From Furcasterigmium furcatum (Eukaryota; Ascomycota; Sordariomycetes; Glomerellales; Plectosphaerellaceae), in contig BCIA01000005.1 in the NCBI GenBank assembly GCA_001599815.1, forward strand, positions 3,232,472 to 3,296,471: 64,000 nucleotides of DNA, given 5' to 3'. The notes beneath the pieces were generated by a model that had not been told where the DNA came from, ran no database searches, and saw only the letters and a list, made by a program, of their open reading frames with translations. The position numbers and the translations under genes were made by a program. Of this stretch, positions 30,104 through 40,908 are shown piece by piece. Each line of letters begins with the position of its first letter. The first letter of the stretch is position 1.

Positions 30104-32686
30104 ATGGTGGCCCAAGGCCAGCTTGTTGTTGCGCCACCGGCGGCCTTGCCATCACCGGCGGCTGCTGCTGCTGCGCTGACCAAGGAGTCAATCCAGTATC
30201 AGATACAGCAGTACGAAAAGATCATCCAGTTCCGCGATGCGGTTCTTGCGGGCTCGCATCCCAAGGTCAAGCCACCACAGCATTTGCTGAACAGCCTGAC
30301 CGCAGCAACGCAGTCCTCTTTGTTTCCCCATCCTCAGAACCATCAGACCAGCAATGCCCAGTCGTTTGCTGCCAACTCACAGAGGCCTGCCGTGCCAGGC
30401 TTGGGGATGAGCGCTCCCTCTGCGGGTAGCAATGCCACCCCCAAGCCCTTCGGCTCGCGCTCGACAGAGATCAACCCCATCTTCCTCGAAAAATCTGACG
30501 ATCTCATCAAGGCAGAAGCTCATTTGCAGAGGCAGCGTTTTGACCGATCTCTTAAGGAGGAGATCGACCAGCGCCGCATCGCGCAAAAGACGAACGCGCA
30601 GTCGGAGCCCCTTCCTGACTTCGACGTCCATGATGTGCTTGCCAAAGCTCAGACTCTTGTCAAGGCCACCACTGCGCCAGCCGTCTCTGCTGCCGGGGCG
30701 GGTGCTAACAATACAGCTGCCAGTGACTCGTTCGATGAGAACTCTTACTACTCGTCGCAACTCAACTCTCCTGACACATCTCGGCATAGCTCCCAGGCCG
30801 AAAGGGCATCTGTCGGCGGCAGCGTGACAGAGCTCCCCCAGACCCGACTTGCTCCAGGAGGTTCTGCGAAGGGCAAGGGCCCGGCTGCGCCAGTGTCGCA
30901 GTTCGCATCATACGCGCAGTACCAACCCACTACTCATCAGCACCAAGGTCCAGTACCGACGTTCCCTCCCCCGCAACCGACCTCCTCCCAATTTATACCG
31001 GGCTTCTCCAGCTCTAGCTTCCCGCACAATATTCCGCAGCCGGACAATACCGCGACAGACAACACGACCGCGGGCGAGTCGACCTCGCTGGGAGAACGGA
31101 GCGGGGAGGCCAGCAGGCCCGACTCGGGGAACAGAATGGACGTCGACCCGAGTGCTGGTAGGTCCGTACCTCATCACGAGCAATCGCGGCTCGAGGATTC
31201 CTTGTTTGCCCGCCCACCTTCGCCACTTGTCATTGCGCAAGACTTAGCCCCCATCGCTCCCCAGCCATCTCACGTGTCTCCCCTGGCCACAGCTCGGCAA
31301 CAGCCGCAACATGCCATCGGCGTCCCGCAAGGCACAAATGCCCAAGTGGCTGCTCTCCGCACCGAACCAACTGTTGTCTCTAGCCCCGACAGCTCCCCGC
31401 GAGGTGCCAAGAGGAACGACAAGAAGAAGAACAAGAAGAAGGTCGGGAAAGAGAAGAGGCCTGCTGCACAGGCACCAGATGTGCCATATATCAAGCCAGA
31501 GCCACAATCCCCCTCGCCCGTAACAGCGCCACAGTTTGCGCGACCACAGAAGCGTCAAAAGCGGCAGTCAGATCATGAGGCTGCCCAGCCTGCTCCTGAA
31601 CGCCAGCCTTCGCGCCAATATGGAGGAGAGTACGCCCCGACTTCAGCTCCTGCTTACCCAGGGCCAGGTTATTACGCCCCTCGACCTGAGAGCCGGGCGG
31701 TCGCGCCAAACGCCTACGGTTACGCCCCCGAATACGTGGGAGATCGTCGCGTGTCCGGCAGTGCCCAGCCTTACCCTGTTCAGTACGCTCCCAGCGAGCA
31801 CTACGGCGGTTTACCGCCAGCGCCCGCCCCTGTTTCTGTGTACGAGAAGGAGCCCCAGCGCGTTTACCGCGATCCTTACGATGCGCCACGCATGAGTGCG
31901 CGCCCCGAGCACATCCGAGCGCAATCTCGTTCGCCGATGGGACCACCTGCAGGGCCGGCAATGAGAGTTGTCGTTGACGCCAGCGGCCGCCGTTACTACG
32001 AACCTCCTCTTCCACCCGCGCCACCCGCTGCCGCTTATCAACAACCAGTCCCTCCGCCCATGAGAGCTGACGAGCCGGAGATCTTGTACGAGCGACCTGT
32101 GAGGGGCGAGTCAAGGAGGCCAGAGTATGCCGAGGGCGGCGTCATCTACAGAACGGAACCGGCTCCCTACGCAGCACCACGGAGGATCGTTACACAGCCG
32201 GAATACGCTGTACCGGACCCTCATAGGATATACCGGGAACACGAGTATGCTGGCCGGCCCATGCCACCTCCGCCAGCAGAACACTATGTTCAGGTTAGAG
32301 CCGGGGATGAGCGGAGGCCAGCGGAGGAGATGCCTCGCTATGCTATGCGCGCCACCACCGCGAGGCCTGCGGAGCCGGCTCCGCGTTATGAGATGCCTGT
32401 AGAGTATGAGAGGGTGCAGTCGATGCGGCCGGAGTATGCTCCACATCCGTATCCCGCGCCCCCACACGGCGAGATCCGGCGAGAGGTGGTACAGCCGGTG
32501 CCGAGGGCGTACAGTGTGCGGCCGGCTGAGCCGCAGCTTGCGCCGCGCCGGGAGTTCAGCGTTCGACCAGCCGAGGCGTACTACGCCCAACCGGTGCGAC
32601 CGGGAGAGGACGTCACGTATATCGAGCACCCGCGAGGTGTCACGCATGAGATTGCGTACGACGATGGCCGACGAGAGTATCGCTAG
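30104..32686 (+). CDS. Large disordered Pro/Tyr/Arg-rich protein, function unknown
   Basis: Single exon of 860 codons. The only part that looks folded is near the N-terminus: ESIQYQIQQYEKIIQFRDAV, then LAGSHPKVKPP and LEKSDDLIKAEAHLQRQRF, likely helices. Residues of about 80-450 are Ser/Gln/Pro-rich. A basic run (KRNDKKKNKKKVGKEKR) is a strong nuclear or RNA-binding signal. From about 530 to the end the chain is built of repeated P-E-Y-A / R-P-x-E type units with many Tyr, Arg and Pro (RPEYA, PEYAPHPYP). Such Tyr/Arg-rich tails often drive condensation with RNA; that is inference. No stop or frameshift breaks this long frame, so it is surely coding. I do not recognise a family name. Confidence 0.85.
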   Translation: MVAQGQLVVAPPAALPSPAAAAAALTKESIQYQIQQYEKIIQFRDAVLAGSHPKVKPPQHLLNSLTAATQSSLFPHPQNHQTSNAQSFAANSQRPAVPGLGMSAPSAGSNATPKPFGSRSTEINPIFLEKSDDLIKAEAHLQRQRFDRSLKEEIDQRRIAQKTNAQSEPLPDFDVHDVLAKAQTLVKATTAPAVSAAGAGANNTAASDSFDENSYYSSQLNSPDTSRHSSQAERASVGGSVTELPQTRLAPGGSAKGKGPAAPVSQFASYAQYQPTTHQHQGPVPTFPPPQPTSSQFIPGFSSSSFPHNIPQPDNTATDNTTAGESTSLGERSGEASRPDSGNRMDVDPSAGRSVPHHEQSRLEDSLFARPPSPLVIAQDLAPIAPQPSHVSPLATARQQPQHAIGVPQGTNAQVAALRTEPTVVSSPDSSPRGAKRNDKKKNKKKVGKEKRPAAQAPDVPYIKPEPQSPSPVTAPQFARPQKRQKRQSDHEAAQPAPERQPSRQYGGEYAPTSAPAYPGPGYYAPRPESRAVAPNAYGYAPEYVGDRRVSGSAQPYPVQYAPSEHYGGLPPAPAPVSVYEKEPQRVYRDPYDAPRMSARPEHIRAQSRSPMGPPAGPAMRVVVDASGRRYYEPPLPPAPPAAAYQQPVPPPMRADEPEILYERPVRGESRRPEYAEGGVIYRTEPAPYAAPRRIVTQPEYAVPDPHRIYREHEYAGRPMPPPPAEHYVQVRAGDERRPAEEMPRYAMRATTARPAEPAPRYEMPVEYERVQSMRPEYAPHPYPAPPHGEIRREVVQPVPRAYSVRPAEPQLAPRREFSVRPAEAYYAQPVRPGEDVTYIEHPRGVTHEIAYDDGRREYR

Positions 32687-35600
32687 GCGAGGGAGGATGG
32701 CGGAACAGTGATCAGTGATGGGCGATAATTGTTTGATCAGGGAGAGGCAGGGAGTTGGGAAGGCAGAGATCTCGGCTGGTGCCTCGATGCAGGCCGGCCT
32801 CGCCCGATTTTGCATTGCCAGCTATCAAACGCCGTGCGTGTTTGTCATTTTTCGGAGCGCCGTGGACAGAGAGCATGAACAGGGACAACCTGGATTCAGG
32901 GGTTCCCGGGACGGAACAGCCACGGATTGACTGGACTAGCGCTGCTACGGCAAAAGTATGAGTTGCCTTGATAATTCACCGCGGGTTTAAACACCCGCAA
33001 ATTCCTCGTTGCCTGGCGATCTAGACTCAAGAGTGTCGTGATGCCCCATTCTGAGCAGACATGTATGTGGTTTGAGCGAGTCTCAGGGTTCCTGGGCCCC
33101 TTTGTCGGCGGCCGTGTGTCACTGTTTCGAATGCACGTCGAACGTGGTCTGTTTCCACGGAAGATGGGACGTTTTGGCGTCCACGGCCAGGGGAGTAGCT
33201 TGTGTGAAGCTCGGGCTTCATGCTTGGTGTCAGGCACGTACATAACTAGTATTCCAGACAGTTCGACAGAACGTTCATCGAGGAATGGGAGTGGGGATTC
33301 TGCGCGTCGCAGAGGGCGCGGGATGGGACAGATGCTGTTCGAGTCACGGATCGGTAGATACCGCCGGGAGTGTCGATGTGGCTGCGCTTGGCGACGCGGG
33401 GGCGGAGGCATGTTGGATGGACGGTCGTCCTCTGGCTTTTCTGAATCTCACGGAAATTGTGAACGAGGTCGCCGCAGCGTGACCACGGCCGGGTGTCCAT
33501 TACCAGCCATGCTACTCACAAGGCCAGCAGGACGAGCGAGCAGGGCAACAGGGCAAACAGGGTTCCGAGGCAAGGGAGAGGGAGAAACGAGACAGTGTTC
33601 GAGGAACGCGCGGGGGGGTCACAAGTCTGGCGGCTTACTCGTACGTCGTCACGCCTCGTATCAGCTGGGTGGTTGTGGGAGGTTTTGGACGAGCGAGCCA
33701 ACCAGGGGGCGGGATCTTGGGGGAGACCATTCCAGTGAGGCAGCGCCCGAGAACGCTGTACATACGTATGTCCTTGGTTGGACATGCGCGTTTGGCGAGG
33801 GGAGGCAAGGAGGGTCCGATCGTCAGGAGATCGAGGGGACTGCGCAGCAGGAGCATGAGCCGTTATGGATGGCATGTAATCTCCAAGGCCTTGCAGCCTG
33901 GCAGCCGAGCATGAACTCGTCCACGATCGACGAGGAGGGAACCCGAGAGCCGTCTGCTTGACGGGATGCGGTTGGCTGCTGGTGGTGGGCTGTGCAACAA
34001 GGCCAGGGCCCGGCGTGCGTGTGAGATGAACGGGCATTTCAGGTCAACCTGCCGGATCCTCCGCCGGTCCTGGCGAGCAGCCTGGCCTGGTAGGGAACAC
34101 CACATTGCCTTGGGGAGTACGCAGCGTGGGGCTGCCACGCGGTGCGGACTGGTGAGGTTGGCTGGTGCTAGCACCAGGTTAGGTCCGACGGTTGAAGGGC
34201 ACCAGGCCGAGTCCGTCGTCGCGGAAGCACCGTTCGTTGGTATCTGCGGCAGCTTCGACCATAATAAATACGCATCATGGAGGCACTTGGGAGCCAGTGG
34301 GCTTGGGGGCCTTCGGCTCCTGAACGATGTCGGAGTCCGGGAGAGCTGGGCTCGTCGTTGCTGATTGTTCAAGCCGGTGCTGCTGTGGAGTAGCTGTGAG
34401 GCTTTCCCTCAAGAGTCGTAGCGGGGTGTTGGCGGCGCGAGTGACGAAGGGCCCTGCATACAGGTACAAGTGCCTGGAGGTCGGCGGCCCAGAATCCTGG
34501 CAGCCAGCATCTCCGGGCAGTTCGGTCGCAGGTCAGACGTCGAGCCTCCCAGTCTCTGAGAAGCTGGCCAGAAGCACAACCGCCGGCTTCATTGTCTCGT
34601 GGATCGTCGGTCCGAACAACGGCTGGCCGTGGGAGCAACAGAAACCAGGGGACGGCTCTCTGCTTGCAGCCACACGCCGCCATGCCAGTGGTGAGTGAGG
34701 GGATGGGCCAGCCACGGAGGTACGTAGTAGGTCATGGGTGGTCATGGTGGGCAGGGGAGTCCCGATTCCCATTGTTTGGTGCGGCGGTTGTTCACCTAGG
34801 TTCTGTTCGCATGTGTCAGGAAAACGCCGCCCTCGAGCCCTCGTCATGTTTCCAAACAGACAGCTCAAGCAGTGTGCTCCGAGTTTGCATCGTTGCATGC
34901 GTTGGTTCGGTCTGGCTTTTGCTGCCGGGATGGAAGTGGGTGGAAAGACGGCGTCAGTCAACTCGGACGAGTACCGCTATGTGCGACCATCAGCGAGGAA
35001 TACCAAAGCCCTGTTAGCGAGATCGGCGCCCTGGCCTGTCCTGGGTCAGCCCCACCCCGTCCATGACAGGATCATGGGAGACCTGGAGAGCCAGTACCTC
35101 TCCACCTCCAAATGTGCAATAAGATACCTGATCATGAGGTCTCGATACCGGGTGCCCGCCCAATGGAAACCCTGCCCTAGCGCACCGCCTAGGGTTCCTG
35201 GCAGGGCCCGGGGCCCTCGGAGAGCACGGAGGCCCGGGCAGTGGGCCCCGGCAACAGCTGCTGAGGACTGCGGCCGCTGTAGGTCAGCGCTGCCTCGGGT
35301 TGGCGAGCCCGCTGAGTGGTGCGCGCTCCAGTGGACTGTCCTCGCAGCTCCACCGACCTCCCAAGGGAAGCTACTGCCCGTCCAGGTGGTCCAGTCTGGC
35401 CGGGGCTCCCACACGCCTGCCCGCACCCACTCGCAGCTCGGTAGGGACCTACAGGTGGGTTGCCCAGTCCTGCCCTGTCCGCCCGCTGACCTGGGCTGCA
35501 CCTTCCTGGACCTGGCCTGACCTTTTCGACTGACTTGACTTGACTTGACCTTCGACTCCTCCACACTTCCTCCCATCTTGACACACCTCTCGTCTTCACC

Positions 35601-35956
35601 AACGCCTCTCCTCCCCTCCCCCCAAACACCATCCCTTCTCCCCGTCACTTTGCATCTCGACGTATTCGGCGAGTGCGAGTGATTGTCAGAAGGACACCCC
35701 CCTTTTCTCTTCTCTTCTTCCCTTTCCTCTTCTTCCCATCTTTCCTTCAGAGTAGCACATCCCGTTTCTCCCCCTCAACAAGATACCCTACGATACCCTG
35801 CGATACCCCCCGTTTACCCGGCCCAACCGCTCCTCCGTTCCTTCGGCTGCTCGATCCAGCCTTCCAATACCCCCTGTCCGACGCGTCCACGAAAGAGATA
35901 CCCGGTGCCCCGTCCATTCGAACAGCACACACGACCTGGCCTATGTGTGAACCATC
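32687..35956. other. 3.3-kb region without a supported gene
   Basis: Long GC-rich stretch. Frames up to 307 codons exist (for example 33038-33961 plus, 34738-35520 plus) but they are rich in Cys, Trp, Arg and Gly, overlap on both strands and show no domain, as expected by chance in GC-rich DNA. At 35156-35262 there is a GC-rich palindrome-like patch around GGGCCCGGGGCCC. At 35526-35550 TGACT is repeated in tandem. From about 35550 the plus strand turns CT-rich with repeated GATACCC near 35781-35815, which looks like the leader of the KH gene. The rest may hold a non-coding transcript or long promoter. Confidence 0.5.
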
Positions 35957-38900
35957 ATGAATAAGCTGGCAAACATGCGTCACTGGTCCGAGAGGATGAG
36001 CCCAAACTTCATGGGCAGACCCAACATGCCCATGAATCCCATGAACCCTCGCCGGGACAACACCATGCCTCAGCAGGCTGCCTCGATAGCCATGCCGCAG
36101 CCTCTCGATACCCCCAGTCCCGTCGTCCACTACGCCTTCAACGTGCCCTTCGCAACCGACCTCGCCGGCCCCAACACCGAGGACATCCTCCATTCCACCA
36201 CCGACGCCGTCCTGCGCTGGACCCATTCCGCCGACGCGCCTGACGATGTTCAGGTCCACGAGCTCCCCGTCCATGCCACCAACCTCGCCAATCTCCGCAA
36301 GACCTGCAATGATATCACTAGCGGCCCCTTCAACATCGAGGCTCACGTCATTAGCACCACGCCCAAGAACGCGAAGGGAAACCAGGTCACCACCGTTTGT
36401 CTTTCGGGAAGTCAGGAGATGGTCCACAAGACGAGGGAGATGATCTTGAACGACAATCTGACCAGTCTGGTACGCACACCACTTTCGTGCTTGCCGCCAA
36501 GCTTGAAGATCCATTGGTTGACCTATTCTCACTCTATCTAGCGCTGCACCACAGTTGATGTCCAGGGCGAACTTGTCTGCGACATGACCACGTCGACCCT
36601 CAAGCCCGTCGTCACCAAGACCCTCGACGGCATCTCCGAGTATTGCGGCGTCGACATTTTCCTGCTCGGCCCCAAGCTTACTCCCGTCGTCGATGGGGTC
36701 ACCGGTGACGCCGAGACGCGTGTGGACCAGCGCTGGAGGGTTGCCATATACGGCGACGTTCTGTCTGTCGAACATGCAAAGACCCGTGTGCTCATTCACA
36801 TTGATACCCTCGTATGCATTGGCCTTGCCTTGCCCTGATTTCGCTCCCGTAACCTCTTTTAACTAACACATCGCTAGTTGGGCCGAGTTGCCGATGCTCT
36901 CAAGCTTGAACTGTCCCTTCAGCAGCTTCTGTGCGGCCGTCAGCGCAAGAACATCAAACTCATCGAGTCCTCCACGGGTACCGCCATCTACTTCCCCTCG
37001 CCCTTTTCTCAGATGTATCGTTACTGCCCGCCCAATGCCAAGCGTCGGGATCCCACCGACATCTTCATCACGGGCGAGAATGACCAGGCGATTGCGCTCG
37101 CCAAGCAGAAGATCCACGACAGCATTCAGCGGATTAGGGTGTACATGAAGGACGTCAACATTCCTGCGGCCAAGGTTGACAGCATTCTGTTCAATCGCCT
37201 AGACAAGATCCGCAAGATTCTCGAAGCCAATGGATGTTACGTCTTGTTCCCCCAGATAGCAAGCGGCAAGACCCTCGTCCGAGTCCAAGGCCTCGAGGGT
37301 CTCAACGTGGAGCGCACCGTCCGCGAGATCATGTCCCTTGCTGGCCAGTTCTACAGCGCCTCTTGGTTCTTGCTTGCTCCCGAGGGCCATCAGATGGCCC
37401 ACCAGGGCCGTCAGCTCCCCAGCCCGACAGACGTCCGCACCATGCTGGGCGACGTCTGTGCTAACTCCGATGCCGATGTTTCCTTCGACAATAACTTCCA
37501 GATCCACGGCTCTGACGACGCTGTCAAGACTGCGCTCATGGTCATGTCTGAGATACGATTCCTCGTCCAGGGCAACCATCAGCTCCGCGTCAAGATTGAG
37601 CTGGCCAACGAACACAGAGAATTCGTTAGCGGCAAGAAGAATGGCAAGATCAACAAAATCATGAGCCAGAGCAACGTCACTATCATCTTCGACGGCTTCA
37701 ACGACTACAACTTCAACATTGACGTCGCGGCCCACAGCTACGACGCCATGAAGCAGGGTCTCACCCTCGTCGAGCAGGAGATGCCTGCCTCGATCTCGTT
37801 CCATGTTCCTGATCAGTACCACAAGCGCATCATCGGAATCGGCGGTCAGCACATCCAGAGCATCATGAAGAAGCATTCGGTCTTCGTCAAGTTCTCCAAC
37901 GCCATGGATCGCGGCGGCATTGGCCGCGAAGACGATGACATCAAGGTAGACAACGTCATTTGCCGCACGCCGGCAAGGAATGCCCAGAACCTGGACGCGG
38001 TCAAGAACGAGATTCTCGAAATGGTCGACAGAGCCGTAAGTGTCACCATTCACGCCGCTACAACAGTTCTGGCCGTGCTAATGAATTTATGCATTAGGAC
38101 TCCGAGTATACCTCGCAAATTGTCAACGTCGACCGCTTGTACCATCGGCAGCTTCTCGCCCGTCTTGCTGAGATCGACGAGCTGGAGAACAAATTCAACT
38201 GCAAGATCGTCTTCCCCAGCACCGAGGAGGCCAGCGATGAAGTCACGGTCAACGGTCCGCAGTGGCAGGTGCCTCTCTGTGTGGACGGATTTCTGGTGAG
38301 TATTCTCCATCTCACTTGCAAGCATTTCTGACCCCGTTGGTAGGGCATGGTCCCCGATAACCACGAACTGGTCCTAGCTCGCTCACCCGAGCTGGTCAAG
38401 TTCCTCGAGTCGCCCGACTTCGTGAACAAGCTTATCCCTAAGCTCAAGGGCCAGTACGAGGTTGATGTCTCGGTCCACCAGGATGCCGAGGAGGTTTCCG
38501 AGGACGGGCTGCCCGCCGTCGCCCTCCGCTGGACCTTTACCCGCAACAACGCTGGAGGTCTCAGGGACGCTATTGACTTCCTCCACGGCCAGCTCACCAC
38601 TTCCAACATCGAGCCCACCGTCCTCAAGGGCTCGATTCCCCGCCCCAAGTCGGACTCCTTCGAGGACTCTCTTCAGTACTTCGACTCCAAGCTTCTGCAG
38701 CATGCACCCGCGCCTGTTGCAGCCGACTCTCCCATCAAGGCTGCCTTCGAGGGCGAGGTCGCAAGGGAGCGAAGCACCATCTTTGACAAGCTCCGCAAGC
38801 CCGGCAGCATGACGTCCATCTCGTCGTTCCTGGATCGCCGCAAGAACAGCTCCAACTCCACCAACGGCAACTTTTTCAAAGGCTCTAGCAACGTCTCCAA

Positions 38901-39171
38901 GTCGTCTCTCATCTCGATCGAGTCGACTCGCTCCTTCAACGCTGATCGTAACCCTTGGAACGACAGCGGTGTGAACTTGAACGAGGAGGACCACCCTTGG
39001 GCCCCTCGCACCATGGGCAGCAACGGCGGAGACAAGCTCGCCCCCAAGCATTTCAACAACCCCGGTGACGCCACTCCGCGTCACAACCGGACCTCTGGCG
39101 ACAGCGGACGTCCTTCCACGTCTCATTCTACGAATTCTGGATACCCCGGCCCCAATGGGCCTTTCCATTAG
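35957..39171 (+). CDS. Multi-KH-domain RNA-binding protein
   Basis: Five exons: 35957-36469, 36542-36811, 36878-38035, 38098-38295 and 38344-39171, giving 988 residues. The N-terminus is Met/Pro/Asn-rich. Several KH-like repeats follow. The clearest is in exon 3, where FHVPDQYHKRIIGIGGQHIQ contains the canonical I-I-G-x-x-G-x-x-I loop. Others are degenerate, for example LCGRQRKNIKLIESSTG and VSGKKNGKINKIMSQS. The C-terminal 250 residues are disordered and Ser/Asn-rich with DRRKNSSN and several SxxS sites. The layout resembles the fungal family of yeast YLL032C, a cytoplasmic KH protein of unclear role. RNA binding is a firm inference from the KH fold; targets are unknown. Confidence 0.88.
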
Positions 39172-40032
39172 ATTCCCATGTTTAGAAACTCACGCGCAAA
39201 AAAATACCCCGGCTGGATATACCCTGGCGTACAATACCCGGAACGTCTTTCTGAAGCATCGGTCGGTTCAGTCACGTTGATATCTTTCTGTTATTGCTTT
39301 TCTGTTTTCCGTTGATGTTTTGGTCATTTCTTTCATTCATTTGGGGGTGGTTGGCGGGGGTGGACTTGTTTTCTGGAGCGTCTCGTCCTCGCTCGTTATA
39401 CCCTTGATGCAGACCACGAGGCATGTGAGGAGCCATGAAAGGAATGGGGTATTGTTTTGACGAGGGTGGTCAGGGATATGATTTGATCAAGGAGGACAGG
39501 TCGTCGTCTGGGGCTCTATTTGGCGAAGCCGCTTTGCGAGGCTGGGGCTTTGGTGCCATGAACGAGCAGCCGGGAGAAAAGTTTTGGGTTTGGTGGTTAC
39601 CGGCCGGGTGACTTCTATTTGAGCTGGAGTCGCGAGGTTGTGTGCGGTGATGGCAACGCAAGCAGCCGTATAGTTATAGCACTACCCATAGCGGTGGCCT
39701 TGACAAGCAATGATACCCTTCTTTGACCTGGAGCATGTTCGAAATTCACTTGACGAGTGGCGTTTGGTCCAGTTGAAGACACTGCCTGGCGGCGAGATAC
39801 TACATGATGTGGGTGCTTCTCCTGTCGGAAAGCGTCCATGCCTGTGTTGGGGGGCCTTCCAGCCAGCCAACCTCCCTGAGTATCGTAGGACGGCTCGACT
39901 AGCACTCTGTCCAGAATGGAATTTGCCGGAACGATCCACTTGTATTCGTCATTTTCGGCAAACAGAATACGTCATCCGGTTTGTTTTGCGCGTTTCTGTC
40001 CAGGGCAAAAAGGACAAAAGGACAAAAAGATA
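39172..40032. other. 3' flank of the KH gene
   Basis: 861 bp between the KH gene and the tRNA. Plus-strand T-rich sequence at 39270-39340 fits a 3' UTR and polyadenylation area. No gene seen. Confidence 0.4.
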
Positions 40033-40122
40033 TGCGTCGACCAGGAATCGAACCAGGATCTATCGCTCGCCTTGGGTGGACCCAATGGAAGGCGATAATG
40101 CTAACCTTTACACCATCGACGC
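40033..40122 (-). tRNA. tRNA-Gly(UCC) with an 18-nt intron
   Basis: On the minus strand the acceptor GCGTCGA (40122-40116) pairs perfectly with TCGACGC (40040-40034), and A at 40033 is the discriminator. The anticodon stem ATCGC/GCGAT (40096-40092 with 40066-40062) is perfect. The loop CTTCCA..A gives anticodon TCC at 40089-40087, split after position 37 by an intron at 40085-40068. The T loop TTCGATT is canonical; the T stem CCTGG/CCTGG has one central U-U mismatch. Five T residues (plus-strand A run at 40024-40028) just downstream form the RNA polymerase III terminator. Confidence 0.87.
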
Positions 40123-40908
40123 TGGCCTATTAGCACTTGTTGAAAATAAGGTTGGATTGGCTGACTTATGTACCTTGATGAGAGGGTGGAGGCGCTGAGG
40201 CGCTGCTGTGGCTGAATTGAAACGGGCCAGTGTGTGAGGCTTGTATTTGGGGAATGGGGATGACGTGGGATGAATTGACAACCATGGCGAGGAGTGATGG
40301 GAAGCTGAAATACTTTTGAGTGGCGACCGGGACGTACTGGAATTGGAAAGAAGAAGGCAAAAAATGGTAAAAGTGTCCATGGGCGAAAGGAGCGCTCAGC
40401 ACTGTGCGACTCGACTGGGTCAGGGGCACAAGGGATTGTTCACCCAGACTTCATGGGACTGTGATCCGTGGACACTTGTATCTAGACACGTCTATTTTGG
40501 TCCTTGACGAATACACACCGAGTCGATATGAGACAGTGATTGAGTTATTTGTGATGTATCCAAGCAGGGCATCGCTTGGCCGTGACCTCCATCTCACAGA
40601 GGTCCGCTCGGCGGCAGAGGTAGGTCTTGGAGGAGATGTATAATGCCCGAGTATGAACTCCCGGCTCCGCATCCCGAGGCGGGTTCGATATCGGCGTCTC
40701 CTCCACCTGTTCTCTTACCAGTCATGGGTCGTTGACTTGGTAATATTTGGTCTGTTGGAACGGAGTGGTTGTTTCTTGGACGAACAAGCTAGCGCTGGCG
40801 TCTTGTATGCCTGCTGTCTCCGAGGAATCGTTGCGCTGGCTTACTTCCTTAGCCACTCCCATTCATCACCTATCAATGCTTCCTCGCGCCTGATCCCCTG
40901 CTTCGGCG
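40123..40908. other. Intergenic, tRNA 5' flank to IRC3 3' end
   Basis: 786 bp. A stretch near 40660-40690 (CGAACTCCCGG-like and GGCGGGTTCGATATC) recalls tRNA T-arm sequence but no full cloverleaf forms. No protein gene seen. Confidence 0.4.

Noticed and set aside
33038..33961. 307-codon plus-strand frame in the 3.3-kb gap
   Set aside because: Cys/Trp/Arg/Gly-rich with no domain, overlapped by equally long minus-strand frames; typical chance frame in GC-rich DNA.
34738..35520. 260-codon plus-strand frame (and the 200-codon minus frame 35046-35648)
   Set aside because: Composition follows the GC-rich palindromic patch; no conserved motif, no splice-consistent extension.
40650..40700. tRNA-like fragment (GGCGGGTTCGATATCGGC)
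   Set aside because: Stems do not pair into a cloverleaf; at most a decayed fragment.
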